Origin: Gammaproteobacteria bacterium
GTDB lineage: Bacteria > Pseudomonadota > Gammaproteobacteria > Steroidobacterales > Steroidobacteraceae
Length of the DNA stretch: 38,287 bases
NCBI GenBank assembly: GCA_003164785.1
Contig: PLUE01000041.1
Coordinates: 1-38,287 of the forward strand
Direction: 5' to 3'
Below, in pieces: positions 11,070 to 19,174 of this stretch (positions within the stretch are counted from its first letter, which is position 1; each line of letters begins with the position of its first letter). The translations under genes and the position numbers were made by a program. The notes under the pieces are model-generated. The model was not told the origin of the DNA. It was given only the letters and a program-made list of their open reading frames with translations, and did not search any database.

Positions 11070-11758
11070 ACGAAAAGAATCCGGCGATGCAGAGCATCGA
11101 TATGTTGGTCGAGACGACGCGGGAGTTCCTGCACCAGATCGCGGCGCTCCTGCCCCGGCTGGCGCTGGCGCTCATGGTCATCGTGGTCGGCTGGTTGTTT
11201 GCCAAGGCGATGCGCTTCGCCGTGGAGAAGGGCCTGCGCGCCGTAAATTTCGGCGTTTTGACCGAACGGGCCGGAACCGACCATTTCTTGCAGCAGGGCG
11301 GCCTGCGCGGTGACACGACCACACTATTTGGGCTGTTCGCCTACTGGGTGGTCATTCTGGCGGCGCTCATCATCGCCTTCAACGGCCTCGGCCTCACGTA
11401 CATCACCGATCTATTGCAGCGGGTCGAGTTGTTCGCGCCCAAGGTATTGGTCGCCATGCTGGTCATCGTCCTGGGCTCATATTTCGCCCGCTTCGTGGGC
11501 GAGGCCGTGAACACGTACTGCGTCGATGCGCAAATTCCCGACGCGGACATCCTGGGAAAGATTGCGCGGTATCTCATCATGACGTTCGTCGTGATGATCG
11601 CGCTCAGTCAGATCGAGGTCGGCGGCGACATCGTGCAGAGAACCTTCCTCATCATCCTGGGCGGCCTGGTGCTGGCGCTGGCCCTCGCCTTTGGAATTGG
11701 CGGCAAGGACTGGGCTGCCTCCATGCTCGAGCGCTGGTGGCCTTCTCAGCGAAAGTAG
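11066..11758 (+). CDS. Small channel-like membrane protein (conserved TM-helix family, MscS-related)
   Basis: A 230-residue integral membrane protein with about five hydrophobic helices ([80 protein letters not shown]). It ends in [14 protein letters not shown], a pattern seen in proteins with the conserved TM-helix domain related to small mechanosensitive channels. It lacks the soluble beta and alpha/beta cage of true MscS. The ATG overlaps the treS stop (ATGA), so it is probably translated with the trehalose operon. A role in osmotic relief or transport linked to trehalose is inference. The 3' end overlaps the convergent LysE gene by 13 bases. Confidence 0.8.
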   Translation: MNEKNPAMQSIDMLVETTREFLHQIAALLPRLALALMVIVVGWLFAKAMRFAVEKGLRAVNFGVLTERAGTDHFLQQGGLRGDTTTLFGLFAYWVVILAALIIAFNGLGLTYITDLLQRVELFAPKVLVAMLVIVLGSYFARFVGEAVNTYCVDAQIPDADILGKIARYLIMTFVVMIALSQIEVGGDIVQRTFLIILGGLVLALALAFGIGGKDWAASMLERWWPSQRK

Positions 11759-12429
11759 GACGCGGCGGCGAGTCCGACGGTTGGGTGCGCGAGCACCAGC
11801 GTGGCGCAGCCGAGCAGCCCGACTCCCTCGATCCAGGCGAGCCAGCGATTCATGCTGCCGGTCACGCCGAATCTCTCCGACGCACGCGCGGCGCGATGCG
11901 CGAGCCATCCATAGGCCAACAGAATGCAGAATTCCGGGAGCATGGAGGTCGCCGCCAAAATTGCCATCTGCGGCACGACCATGCGATGCGGATCGATGAA
12001 CTGCGGCAGAAGCGCCAGAAAAAACAACAGCGCCTTCGGATTGGAGAGCTGCAGCGAGATCGCACCCAGGTAGATCCGTCGGCGATCGCCGGTTTCCAGC
12101 GGGGGGTTGAGTTGATCGGTACGGTCGAGCGGAACGGCATGACCGGACGACGCGGCGCGCAACGCCTGAAGCCCGAGGTAGATGAGATAGGCTGCTCCGA
12201 GCCATTTCACGATGGTGAAAAAGCGCGGGCTGGCCGCGATCAACGCCCCGAGACTCGTGGCGGAGAGCGCGAAATAGACAGCGTTCGCGCTGAGGATTCC
12301 CGAGGTCGCCGGGAGCGCGCGCGGCATGCCGCGGATGCCTTGCGATACAACATAGAATACGGCCGGGCCCGGCGACAGTGACAGGGCCACCTCCATCAAC
12401 AGGAACAGCAGCCAGGAATTGAAGCTCAT
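11746..12429 (-). CDS. LysE/RhtB family amino-acid exporter
   Basis: A 227-residue inner-membrane protein of normal length for the LysE/RhtB family. The signature near the N-terminus, LSPGPAVFYVVSQGIRGMPR, is typical, as are AAYLIYLGLQALR and LQLSNPKALLFFLALLPQFI in the middle. About six hydrophobic helices are visible. Family members export amino acids such as homoserine, threonine or lysine; the substrate here cannot be told. ATG 12427-12429 fits the family start (MSFNSWLLFLLMEVALSLSPGP). It is divergent from the prolyl oligopeptidase gene with about 106 bases between, and convergent with the channel-like gene. Confidence 0.9.
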   Translation of the reverse strand: MSFNSWLLFLLMEVALSLSPGPAVFYVVSQGIRGMPRALPATSGILSANAVYFALSATSLGALIAASPRFFTIVKWLGAAYLIYLGLQALRAASSGHAVPLDRTDQLNPPLETGDRRRIYLGAISLQLSNPKALLFFLALLPQFIDPHRMVVPQMAILAATSMLPEFCILLAYGWLAHRAARASERFGVTGSMNRWLAWIEGVGLLGCATLVLAHPTVGLAAASYFR

Positions 12430-12535
12430 TGCGTCGCCGCGCGTGACGCGCCAACTCGGCGCGGCCCGCTAGCTTAACCGCGTTTTGTGCGAAAATGCTC
12501 GTCCCTCTCGAGTCAACCCAATTCATGGACAACCG

Positions 12536-14740
12536 ATGCAATTTCCCGCCCCGCTCCGCAACGTTATCGCGTGCAATCTGTTGTTCCTCGGCGCCTCTTT
12601 CATGGTGAACGAGGTCGCGGTCGCCGCCGATGCCGGCGCGGAGCCGACGGCTTATCCGGCCGCCCGCCGCGGCGCCCAGATCGATGACTATCACGGCGTC
12701 AAGGTGCCCGACCCCTATCGCTGGATGGAGGATATCGACTCGCCCGAGACCCGGAGCTGGGTCACCGCCGAGGCGGAGTTCGGCCGAAAGTTCCTCGACT
12801 CGATCGCCGGACGGGAGTCGATGACTCAACGCCTCCGCGACATCTGGAATTTCGAGCGATGGACGCCGCCGGTGCGTCATGGCGAGAATTGGTTCTACAG
12901 CCACAACGACGGCTTGCAAAATCAGTCGGTCGTCTTCGTCATGTCGGCGCGCGAAGCCCTCGAGTCGGCAAGTCCCGGCTCCCCGGCCAAACCGCCTTTG
13001 GTCGGCCGGATTCTACTCGATCCAAATATCTTGTCCGCGGACGGCACGATGGCCCTGCGGGAAACCGCCATCAGCTCCGATGGCCGGCTGTTCGCCTACG
13101 CGCTGTCTGAAGCCGGATCCGACTGGCAGATTTGGCGCGTGCGGGACGTGACGACGGGCAAGGATCTGCCGGACACCCTGCAATGGTCGAAGGCCGGCGG
13201 CGGAAGCTGGCGAAAGGACGGATCGGGGTTTTATTACACGGCCTACGATGCGCCCAAGGAAGGCGCCGCCCTCAAGGCTGCCAACGAATACGAGAAGCTC
13301 TATTTCCATCGCCTCGGCTCGCCGCAGTCCGATGACGAATTGATCTATACCCGCACCGACAATCCCGGTTGGTTCGTGGGCGGATCGGTGACCGACGACG
13401 GGCACTACCTCGTCATCCAGGCAACGCTCGGAACCGACACGCGAAACACGGTTCTCGTGCAGGATCTGTCCAGACCGCACGCGCCGATCATTCCCATCAT
13501 TGCGAACCCGACCGCCACGTACGATGTGATCGACACGCTCGGCTCCACGTTGTTTCTGCGGACCGACGATGCTGCCCCACGACATCGCATCATCGGCATC
13601 GACCTCGCCAATCCGGCGCCAGCTCAATGGCGGACACTGGTTGCGGAGGGGCCGGACACCATCGATTCGGCGAATCTGATCGGCGGGCAGCTCCTGGTGC
13701 ATCGTTTGAAGGACGCGCATAGCGCCGTGCAACGCTACTCGCCGGAGGGCAAGCTGCTGGGCGATATCGAGCTGCCCGGACTGGGAACCGTCACGAGCAT
13801 CGAGGGCCATGCGGACGATACGCAGATTTTCTACGGCTACAGCGGCTTTGCCACCCCGCCATCCATCTACCGCGTCGATCTGCGCGACGGCAAGGTAAGC
13901 CTGTGGCGGACGCCACAGCTGAACGGCTTCGTGCCGTCGGAATACGAAACACAGCAGGTCTTCTACAAGAGCAGGGATGGCACCCGGGTACCGATGTTCG
14001 TCACGGCCCGCAAGGGCACGAAGCTAGACGGCACCAACCCGACGATCCTGTACGGCTACGGCGGATTCAACGTCTCGCTCACGCCGACCTTTTCACCGAT
14101 CGTCGCCGCCTGGGTGCAGATGGGCGGCGTGTATGCCGTCGCCAACCTGCGCGGCGGCGGTGAGTACGGCCGCACGTGGCATGAGGCGGGAATGAAGACC
14201 CATAAGCAAAATGTATTCGATGACTTCATCGCGGCGGCAGAGTACTTGTCGACCACTCGCTGGACCCACCCCAAGCGACTCGCCATTCGGGGCGGCTCCA
14301 ACGGAGGCCTGCTCATTGGGGCCGTCGAAGAACAGCGCCCCGACATCGCGGCCGCCGCGATCGCCCAAGTGGGCGTCATGGACATGCTGCGCTTTCGCGA
14401 ATTCACGGTGGGCAAGGGCTGGGAATCGGATTACGGATCGGTGGACAATCCGGACGAATTCCGCGCGCTGCACCGCTATTCCCCCTACCATAACGTACGG
14501 CCGGGAGTGAATTACCCTGCCACCCTCATCATGACCGGCGATCACGACGATCGCGTGTTTCCCGCTCATAGCTTCAAGTTTGCTGCTGCAATGCAATACG
14601 CGGATCCGCATGGCCAGCCGATTCTGCTGCGGGTGGAAACCCGGGCGGGCCACGGTGCCGGGATGCCGACGGCAAAGCTCATCGATGAGGTGGTCGACAT
14701 GTATGCCTTCGTCTTCGAGGCGTTCGGTCTGTCAAAATGA
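12536..14740 (+). CDS. Prolyl oligopeptidase, S9A family, exported
   Basis: A 734-residue serine peptidase that cleaves short peptides after proline. The N-terminus has a hydrophobic segment (VIACNLLFLGASFMV) ending in AVAA, a likely signal peptide, so the enzyme should act in the periplasm. The mature start KVPDPYRWMEDIDSPETRSWV is typical of S9A. A beta-propeller of about 350 residues follows, then an alpha/beta-hydrolase domain with Ser in RGGSNGGLL near residue 587, Asp in GDHDDRVFP near 671 and His in AGHGAG near 705. ATG 12536 is preferred because it places the signal peptide at the start; a longer frame from a TTG at 12485 is less likely. Confidence 0.92.
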   Translation: MQFPAPLRNVIACNLLFLGASFMVNEVAVAADAGAEPTAYPAARRGAQIDDYHGVKVPDPYRWMEDIDSPETRSWVTAEAEFGRKFLDSIAGRESMTQRLRDIWNFERWTPPVRHGENWFYSHNDGLQNQSVVFVMSAREALESASPGSPAKPPLVGRILLDPNILSADGTMALRETAISSDGRLFAYALSEAGSDWQIWRVRDVTTGKDLPDTLQWSKAGGGSWRKDGSGFYYTAYDAPKEGAALKAANEYEKLYFHRLGSPQSDDELIYTRTDNPGWFVGGSVTDDGHYLVIQATLGTDTRNTVLVQDLSRPHAPIIPIIANPTATYDVIDTLGSTLFLRTDDAAPRHRIIGIDLANPAPAQWRTLVAEGPDTIDSANLIGGQLLVHRLKDAHSAVQRYSPEGKLLGDIELPGLGTVTSIEGHADDTQIFYGYSGFATPPSIYRVDLRDGKVSLWRTPQLNGFVPSEYETQQVFYKSRDGTRVPMFVTARKGTKLDGTNPTILYGYGGFNVSLTPTFSPIVAAWVQMGGVYAVANLRGGGEYGRTWHEAGMKTHKQNVFDDFIAAAEYLSTTRWTHPKRLAIRGGSNGGLLIGAVEEQRPDIAAAAIAQVGVMDMLRFREFTVGKGWESDYGSVDNPDEFRALHRYSPYHNVRPGVNYPATLIMTGDHDDRVFPAHSFKFAAAMQYADPHGQPILLRVETRAGHGAGMPTAKLIDEVVDMYAFVFEAFGLSK

Positions 14741-14869
14741 ACAAGAGGTAAAGCTCTACGTGAGCGATCGCGCGATCATTGGACCGATCACGGGCGCCAC
14801 GCCCATTTCATTCACCGGCGATACGCCGCCAGCGGGTTAGCCGCTTTCAACCCAAGGAATCTCCACTCA

Positions 14870-15694
14870 ATGAAAAACCGCTTCTCTCTACCATCGGTGC
14901 TGGCGGCAACCGTGATTGCATTCGGCGCCTGCATGATCTGCGCGGCGGCGGAGCCGGATGCCGCCCTGAAGGCCGCCGTCGCGGACTCTGGCAGAACCGC
15001 GACTTTCGTCGCCCGCGACCCGGCCCGTCATCCGGCCGAGGAACTTGCCGTGTTTGGCATCGCACCGAAGATGACTGTCGTGGAGCTCTGGCCGGGCGGT
15101 GGATATTGGACGGAGATTCTGGCGCCGTATCTTCACAAGGGCGGCGGCACGTACTACGCCGCCGTGAATTCACCCGGCGACGCCGAAGAGGACAAAGGCG
15201 TCGAACGTTGGCGCGCCAGAATGGCCTCGGAAAAAGACCGGCTCGGGACGATTCATGAAACCGCCCTCGGCGCGGGCCACACGGCGATCGCCCCGCCGGG
15301 GTCTGCCGACATGGTCCTGACCTTTCGCAACCTGCACAACTGGATGGACGGCGGGTTTGCCGATGAGGCATTGGCGGCCTGCTTCACCGCGCTGAAACCC
15401 GGTGGGATCCTCGGGATCGAGGAGCATCGGGGACGCAACGACAAGCCCCAGGATCCGAAGGCCAAGGACGGCTACGTCCGCCAGGATTATACGATTGCCC
15501 TGGCCAAGAAGGCAGGATTCGTCCTGGTTGGCGCATCCGAGATCAACGCGAATCCGAAGGACACCAAGGACTGGGTCGACGGCGTGTGGACGCTGCCGCC
15601 CTCGCTATCGCAAAAGGACAAGGATCGCGAGAAGTACCTCGCCATCGGCGAGGCCGACAATTTCGTGTTGAAATTCCAGAAACCCACGCACTAA
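14870..15694 (+). CDS. Exported class I SAM-methyltransferase-like protein
   Basis: A 274-residue protein with an N-terminal hydrophobic signal (MKNRFSLPSVLAATVIAFGA then CAAAEP). A methyltransferase-like fold follows, with motif I as VVELWPGGGYWTEILAPYL near residues 70-90, then ADMVLTFRNLHNW and LKPGGILGIEEHRG. Similar exported methyltransferase-like proteins occur in several proteobacteria, but their substrate is not established. It is puzzling because SAM is cytoplasmic, so the protein may have another role. It follows the prolyl oligopeptidase by 129 bases. Its TAA overlaps the stop of the convergent oxidoreductase by 4 bases. A ribosome site (AAGGAATC) precedes the ATG. Confidence 0.8.
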   Translation: MKNRFSLPSVLAATVIAFGACMICAAAEPDAALKAAVADSGRTATFVARDPARHPAEELAVFGIAPKMTVVELWPGGGYWTEILAPYLHKGGGTYYAAVNSPGDAEEDKGVERWRARMASEKDRLGTIHETALGAGHTAIAPPGSADMVLTFRNLHNWMDGGFADEALAACFTALKPGGILGIEEHRGRNDKPQDPKAKDGYVRQDYTIALAKKAGFVLVGASEINANPKDTKDWVDGVWTLPPSLSQKDKDREKYLAIGEADNFVLKFQKPTH

Positions 15695-17016
15695 ATTTCG
15701 GGACCGAGGACGATCGGAGAGCCATCGCTGAATCGCGACGCGCGAAACGGCGTGGCATCCACCGACGGTGTCGAATCGGTGGCCAGCTCGGCGGCGAGCT
15801 GGCCCGCCCCGGGTCCGATGCCGAAACCGTGTCCGGAAAATCCCGTGGCGACGGTCAGGCCGGGAACGTCCGCGATTCGGCTGATGTAGGGAACCACGTC
15901 GGGCGTCACATCGATGTATCCACCCCATTGCTGCACGATGGGCACATCCCCGAATTGCGGGTACAGTCCGATCATCGCATCCAGTGCCTCGCGATTCATG
16001 GCCTGATTGGGCGCGGGATCGAGCACGCGCATCTTCTCGAACGGGCTGGCTCGATCCAGGGCCCAGCGCCGAGGCCAGCGCAGTTCGCGCAGGGACTGCG
16101 CGGTCAGACGCGGCTTCAACGACGCGGCCTCATTGCGCACGGTCGGCAGGAATTCTCGCAGGTAGCGCAGCGAATCGGGCACCAGCGGAACGATGTAGCC
16201 GGAACCGCGGGCGATCGTATAACCCCCGTCACGCCGCTTGCGATAGCCGAGGTTGCCCATGTAGGTGCACGTGTCCGGCCCATCGACGGGCGCCGTCCGC
16301 ATGACCGAGGCCAACACCTTCAACTGCGGGAGTCGAACGCCGAGGCTCGCACAGAACAGGCTGCTCCAGGCACCGCCCGCCAGGATCACCCTGTCGCAGG
16401 CGATGCGGCCGCGCTCCGTGACCACCGCATTGACGCGCCCCGCCGCGCGGTCGATTCCACGCACCGCGCAGTGCGCGAGTATGACCGCACCCTTGCGCTG
16501 CGCCGCGCGCGCGATGGCGGGCGCGGCCTTCTGCGGCTCGGCACAGCCATCGGTGGGAACGTGCAGCCCGCAACGGTAGGTGCGACTCGCCCCCGGCATC
16601 AACGCCTCGAGTTCAGCACCGTGCACGATGCGCGTACCGATGTCGTACGGCTTCGACATCTCGAGCCACGCAGCGAAGCGCCGCTCGTCCCGCTCGGTTT
16701 CGCCGACGTACATGACACCGCATACGCGAAAGCCGGTGTCGGCCTCCGTGCGGCGGTCCATGTCGCGCCACAAGCGCAGGCTCTCCACGACGAGGGGCAT
16801 CTCGCGCTCGTCCCGGCCTGCCTGCCGGCACCAACCCCAGTTGCGGCTCGATTGCTCGCAACCGATGTATCCTTTCTCGCACAGCACGACGGGGATGCCG
16901 CGCGACGCCAAGGTCAGTGCGGCCGACACGCCGATGATGCCGCCACCGACGATGACGACGCTGGTCACGGATGGCAACGATTCGTCCGATGTCACCGAAT
17001 CAACATATGGACCCAT
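15691..17016 (-). CDS. FAD-dependent oxidoreductase, DadA/glycine-oxidase-like
   Basis: A 441-residue DAO-family flavoenzyme. The FAD-binding motif VVIVGGGIIGVSAALTLASRG starts near residue 20 and is followed by SSRNWGWCRQAGRDEREMPL. The C-terminal part carries the second FAD contact GLTVATGFSGHGFGIGPGAG. The family oxidises amines or D-amino acids, passing electrons to oxygen or a quinone; the substrate is not readable here. ATG 17014-17016 gives a short non-conserved N-terminus before the FAD motif. It is divergent from the metallophosphoesterase gene across a 236-base intergenic region. Confidence 0.88.
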   Translation of the reverse strand: MGPYVDSVTSDESLPSVTSVVIVGGGIIGVSAALTLASRGIPVVLCEKGYIGCEQSSRNWGWCRQAGRDEREMPLVVESLRLWRDMDRRTEADTGFRVCGVMYVGETERDERRFAAWLEMSKPYDIGTRIVHGAELEALMPGASRTYRCGLHVPTDGCAEPQKAAPAIARAAQRKGAVILAHCAVRGIDRAAGRVNAVVTERGRIACDRVILAGGAWSSLFCASLGVRLPQLKVLASVMRTAPVDGPDTCTYMGNLGYRKRRDGGYTIARGSGYIVPLVPDSLRYLREFLPTVRNEAASLKPRLTAQSLRELRWPRRWALDRASPFEKMRVLDPAPNQAMNREALDAMIGLYPQFGDVPIVQQWGGYIDVTPDVVPYISRIADVPGLTVATGFSGHGFGIGPGAGQLAAELATDSTPSVDATPFRASRFSDGSPIVLGPEI

Positions 17017-17156
17017 GAGTCACCTATTCTCGCAGCCCGACGGCGCAATTGGGGGCGCAGATGCCCAACCGCTCTCCCCGCGTCAAACCCAGCGCCATGA
17101 ACATAACTCAAATCCATTCCGGCCCTCCGCTTGGGTTCACCCGCAGCTTGAACTGT

Positions 17157-17176
17157 GATTGTAGCGCCCCAATCAA
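17157..17176. promoter_or_regulatory. Inverted repeat in a divergent promoter region (possible operator)
   Basis: TGATTG, 8 bases, CAATCA form a perfect inverted repeat in the intergenic region between the FAD oxidoreductase and the metallophosphoesterase genes. It lies about 77 bases upstream of the latter. The size fits a dimeric regulator site, but no regulator gene is adjacent. Confidence 0.25.
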
Positions 17177-17252
17177 GAGGCTCGGGACAATTGGTCCTGC
17201 CTCCCGCCCATACATGAGTACACGTCGACGGTTTCTGCATCCGCTGTAGCTG

Positions 17253-18353
17253 ATGATCTCGTTACCAGGCTATATCGGTTTGCGGCTGCTGCCGGCGTTG
17301 GCAACGACTCCGCTGGGGCTCGCGTTGGGCATATTGGGATTGGTCGCCGCGTGCGTCATCATTCCCTTTTCCGTGAACACGCGCGCCTTTCAGAATCGCG
17401 CGTTCGCGGATCGGGTGGCATGGGTCGGCCTCCTGACCATGGGGCTGTTCTCGACCCTGTTCGTGATGACGCTGCTGCGCGACGTGTTTCTGCTCGGCGC
17501 CCGCCTGACGTTCGGCGCGCACGAGTCGGCGCAATTGACCACGCCCTCGGCCTGGTGGGTCGTCGCACTGACGCTGGCGTTTACGCTGCTGGGATTCGTT
17601 GTGGCGCGGCGGCCGCGTCTCGTCGAAATCGATGTCCCGATCGCGAACCTGCCGAAGGCGCTCCACGGCTTTTCGATTGCACAGATCAGCGACCTGCACG
17701 TGGGACCGACCATCAAACGCGGATTCGTCGAGCGCATCGTCGGGCGCGTCAATCGGTTGAACGCGGACGTCATCGCGATCACCGGTGATCTGGTCGACGG
17801 CTCGGTGCTCGATCTGTCCGCTCACACCGCTCCACTGGCCGATCTCGAAGCGCGGCATGGCGTCTATTTCGTCACCGGGAATCATGAGTATTACTCGGGC
17901 GAACCGGCATGGACGGTGGAACTGCGGCGCATCGGCCTCATCGTGCTCAAGAATCAACATGTGACGTTGCAGCACGACGGCGCGTCGCTCGTCCTGGCCG
18001 GCGTCACCGACTACACCGCCCACCATTTCGACGCGTCACAACGCAGCGATCCGGCAGCCGCGCTGCACGGCGCACCCGTCGGCGCCGGAGCGAAGATCTT
18101 GCTGGCTCATCAACCGAGTTCGGCGGCGGCGGCGGCCGAGGTGGGTTATGACCTGCAGATATCCGGGCATACGCACGGTGGACAGTTTTTCCCGTGGAAC
18201 TTGTTGGTCGGCTATTTTCAGCCCTTCACCTCGGGCCTCAATCGCCTCAAGAAGCTTTCCATTTATGTCAGCCGTGGGACGGGCTATTGGGGTCCCCCCA
18301 ATCGATTCATGGTTCCCGCCGAGATCACGCGCCTGCATCTGGTGCCCGCATGA
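17253..18353 (+). CDS. Membrane-anchored metallophosphoesterase
   Basis: A 366-residue protein with about four N-terminal hydrophobic helices (residues of about 5-125) and a cytoplasmic calcineurin-like phosphoesterase domain. The metal-binding motifs appear in order: ISDLHVG near 146, GDLVDG near 178, GNHEYY near 209 and GHTHGGQ near 306. YaeI-like relatives with this layout include UDP-diacylglucosamine or phospholipid phosphodiesterases, but the substrate is not decided by sequence. ATG 17253 is the start; no strong ribosome site is seen before it. The next gene, rlpA-like, follows 151 bases downstream on the same strand. Confidence 0.88.
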   Translation: MISLPGYIGLRLLPALATTPLGLALGILGLVAACVIIPFSVNTRAFQNRAFADRVAWVGLLTMGLFSTLFVMTLLRDVFLLGARLTFGAHESAQLTTPSAWWVVALTLAFTLLGFVVARRPRLVEIDVPIANLPKALHGFSIAQISDLHVGPTIKRGFVERIVGRVNRLNADVIAITGDLVDGSVLDLSAHTAPLADLEARHGVYFVTGNHEYYSGEPAWTVELRRIGLIVLKNQHVTLQHDGASLVLAGVTDYTAHHFDASQRSDPAAALHGAPVGAGAKILLAHQPSSAAAAAEVGYDLQISGHTHGGQFFPWNLLVGYFQPFTSGLNRLKKLSIYVSRGTGYWGPPNRFMVPAEITRLHLVPA

Positions 18354-18504
18354 AACCCCCGCGGCGTTCGATCCAGCGGCGTCAACAGGGGATGTCCGAC
18401 GCAAACTGACGCGAATGACCGACACGGACGCAGGTGCTGTCTCGTATGCCCATTGCCCCGCCCAAAGCACATGATCGCTCATGTTTTTTCGTAGGAGATG
18501 CGAT

Positions 18505-19026
18505 ATGAACACGAGCCGTATGAATGTGCGAGGCGCCGTGACGCTCATGCTGGCCTGCGGCATCGGAGCCGGGGCGGGTTTATCGAGCATGGTGGTGGGC
18601 GCGGCGTCGGACACCGACAGCGCGACGCGACCGCCCGCGGCACCGACCCAGGAGTCGGTGCCCAATGAACCGGGTCGTGAACCGGGCTCGCGACGACATC
18701 TCGATCGGTCCGGACGCCGCCAGGTGGGCAAAGCCTCTTTTTACGCGGATACGTACGCGGGCAAGAAAATGGCGGATGGCACCCCGATGCGCCTCTACAG
18801 CAATAACGCCGCCAGCGTGAGCCTGCCGCTCGGGACGACGGCGCGGGTGAAGAATTTGGAAACGGGCAAAACCGCGTTCGTCACGATCCGCGACCGAGGT
18901 CCCTACGTCAAGGGTCGCATCATCGACTTGTCTCCCGTCACGGCGCACTTGATCGGCATTCGTCGCCGCCAAGGCATCGCGCTGGTCGAGGTCATACCCA
19001 TCTCGTTCCCGGCAGGCAGGTCGTAG
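18505..19026 (+). CDS. rlpA: RlpA-like septal ring protein (double-psi beta-barrel)
   Basis: A 173-residue exported protein. ATG 18505 is chosen because AGGAGA lies at good spacing upstream; the frame opens earlier, at 18481. A hydrophobic signal (AVTLMLACGIGAGAGL) leads to a low-complexity linker rich in Pro, Arg and Ser, then a double-psi beta-barrel domain with GKASFYAD, GKKMADGTPM and TIRDRGPYVKGRIIDLS. This is the RlpA core, which in some bacteria cleaves naked glycan strands. It has no SPOR domain and is shorter than E. coli RlpA. A Cys in the signal (MLAC) could be a weak lipobox. Confidence 0.85.
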   Translation: MNTSRMNVRGAVTLMLACGIGAGAGLSSMVVGAASDTDSATRPPAAPTQESVPNEPGREPGSRRHLDRSGRRQVGKASFYADTYAGKKMADGTPMRLYSNNAASVSLPLGTTARVKNLETGKTAFVTIRDRGPYVKGRIIDLSPVTAHLIGIRRRQGIALVEVIPISFPAGRS

Positions 19027-19132
19027 CGTTGAGCTCGTGGAGATTGAACATATCGACGTCCACGGTGTACCAGCACCGCGGATGACGCATTAGTCAGCTT
19101 GGCTCGACCGGTTCGTGGCTACACTAGCCACG

Positions 19133-19174
19133 ATGAGTTTCATGACCACGCTACGCGACGAATTGCCTTGGTGA
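19133..19174 (+). CDS. Possible 13-residue leader peptide coupled to lplT
   Basis: A short frame from ATG 19133 encodes MSFMTTLRDELPW and ends at TGA 19172-19174. The stop overlaps the likely lplT start as GTGA (GTG 19171). This is the classical coupling geometry, and lplT lacks a clear ribosome site of its own. Support is positional only, and the frame could be chance. Confidence 0.3.
   Translation: MSFMTTLRDELPW

Noticed and set aside
11477..12919. 480-codon minus-strand frame spanning three genes
   Set aside because: It crosses the channel, LysE and peptidase genes in a frame without homology.
14766..14777. GATCGCGCGATC palindrome upstream of the exported methyltransferase gene
   Set aside because: A 12-base GC-rich palindrome of this type is expected by chance in such DNA, and nothing nearby supports a role.
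15586..17100. 504-codon plus-strand frame opposite the FAD oxidoreductase
   Set aside because: Shadow frame; the minus strand has clear FAD-binding motifs.
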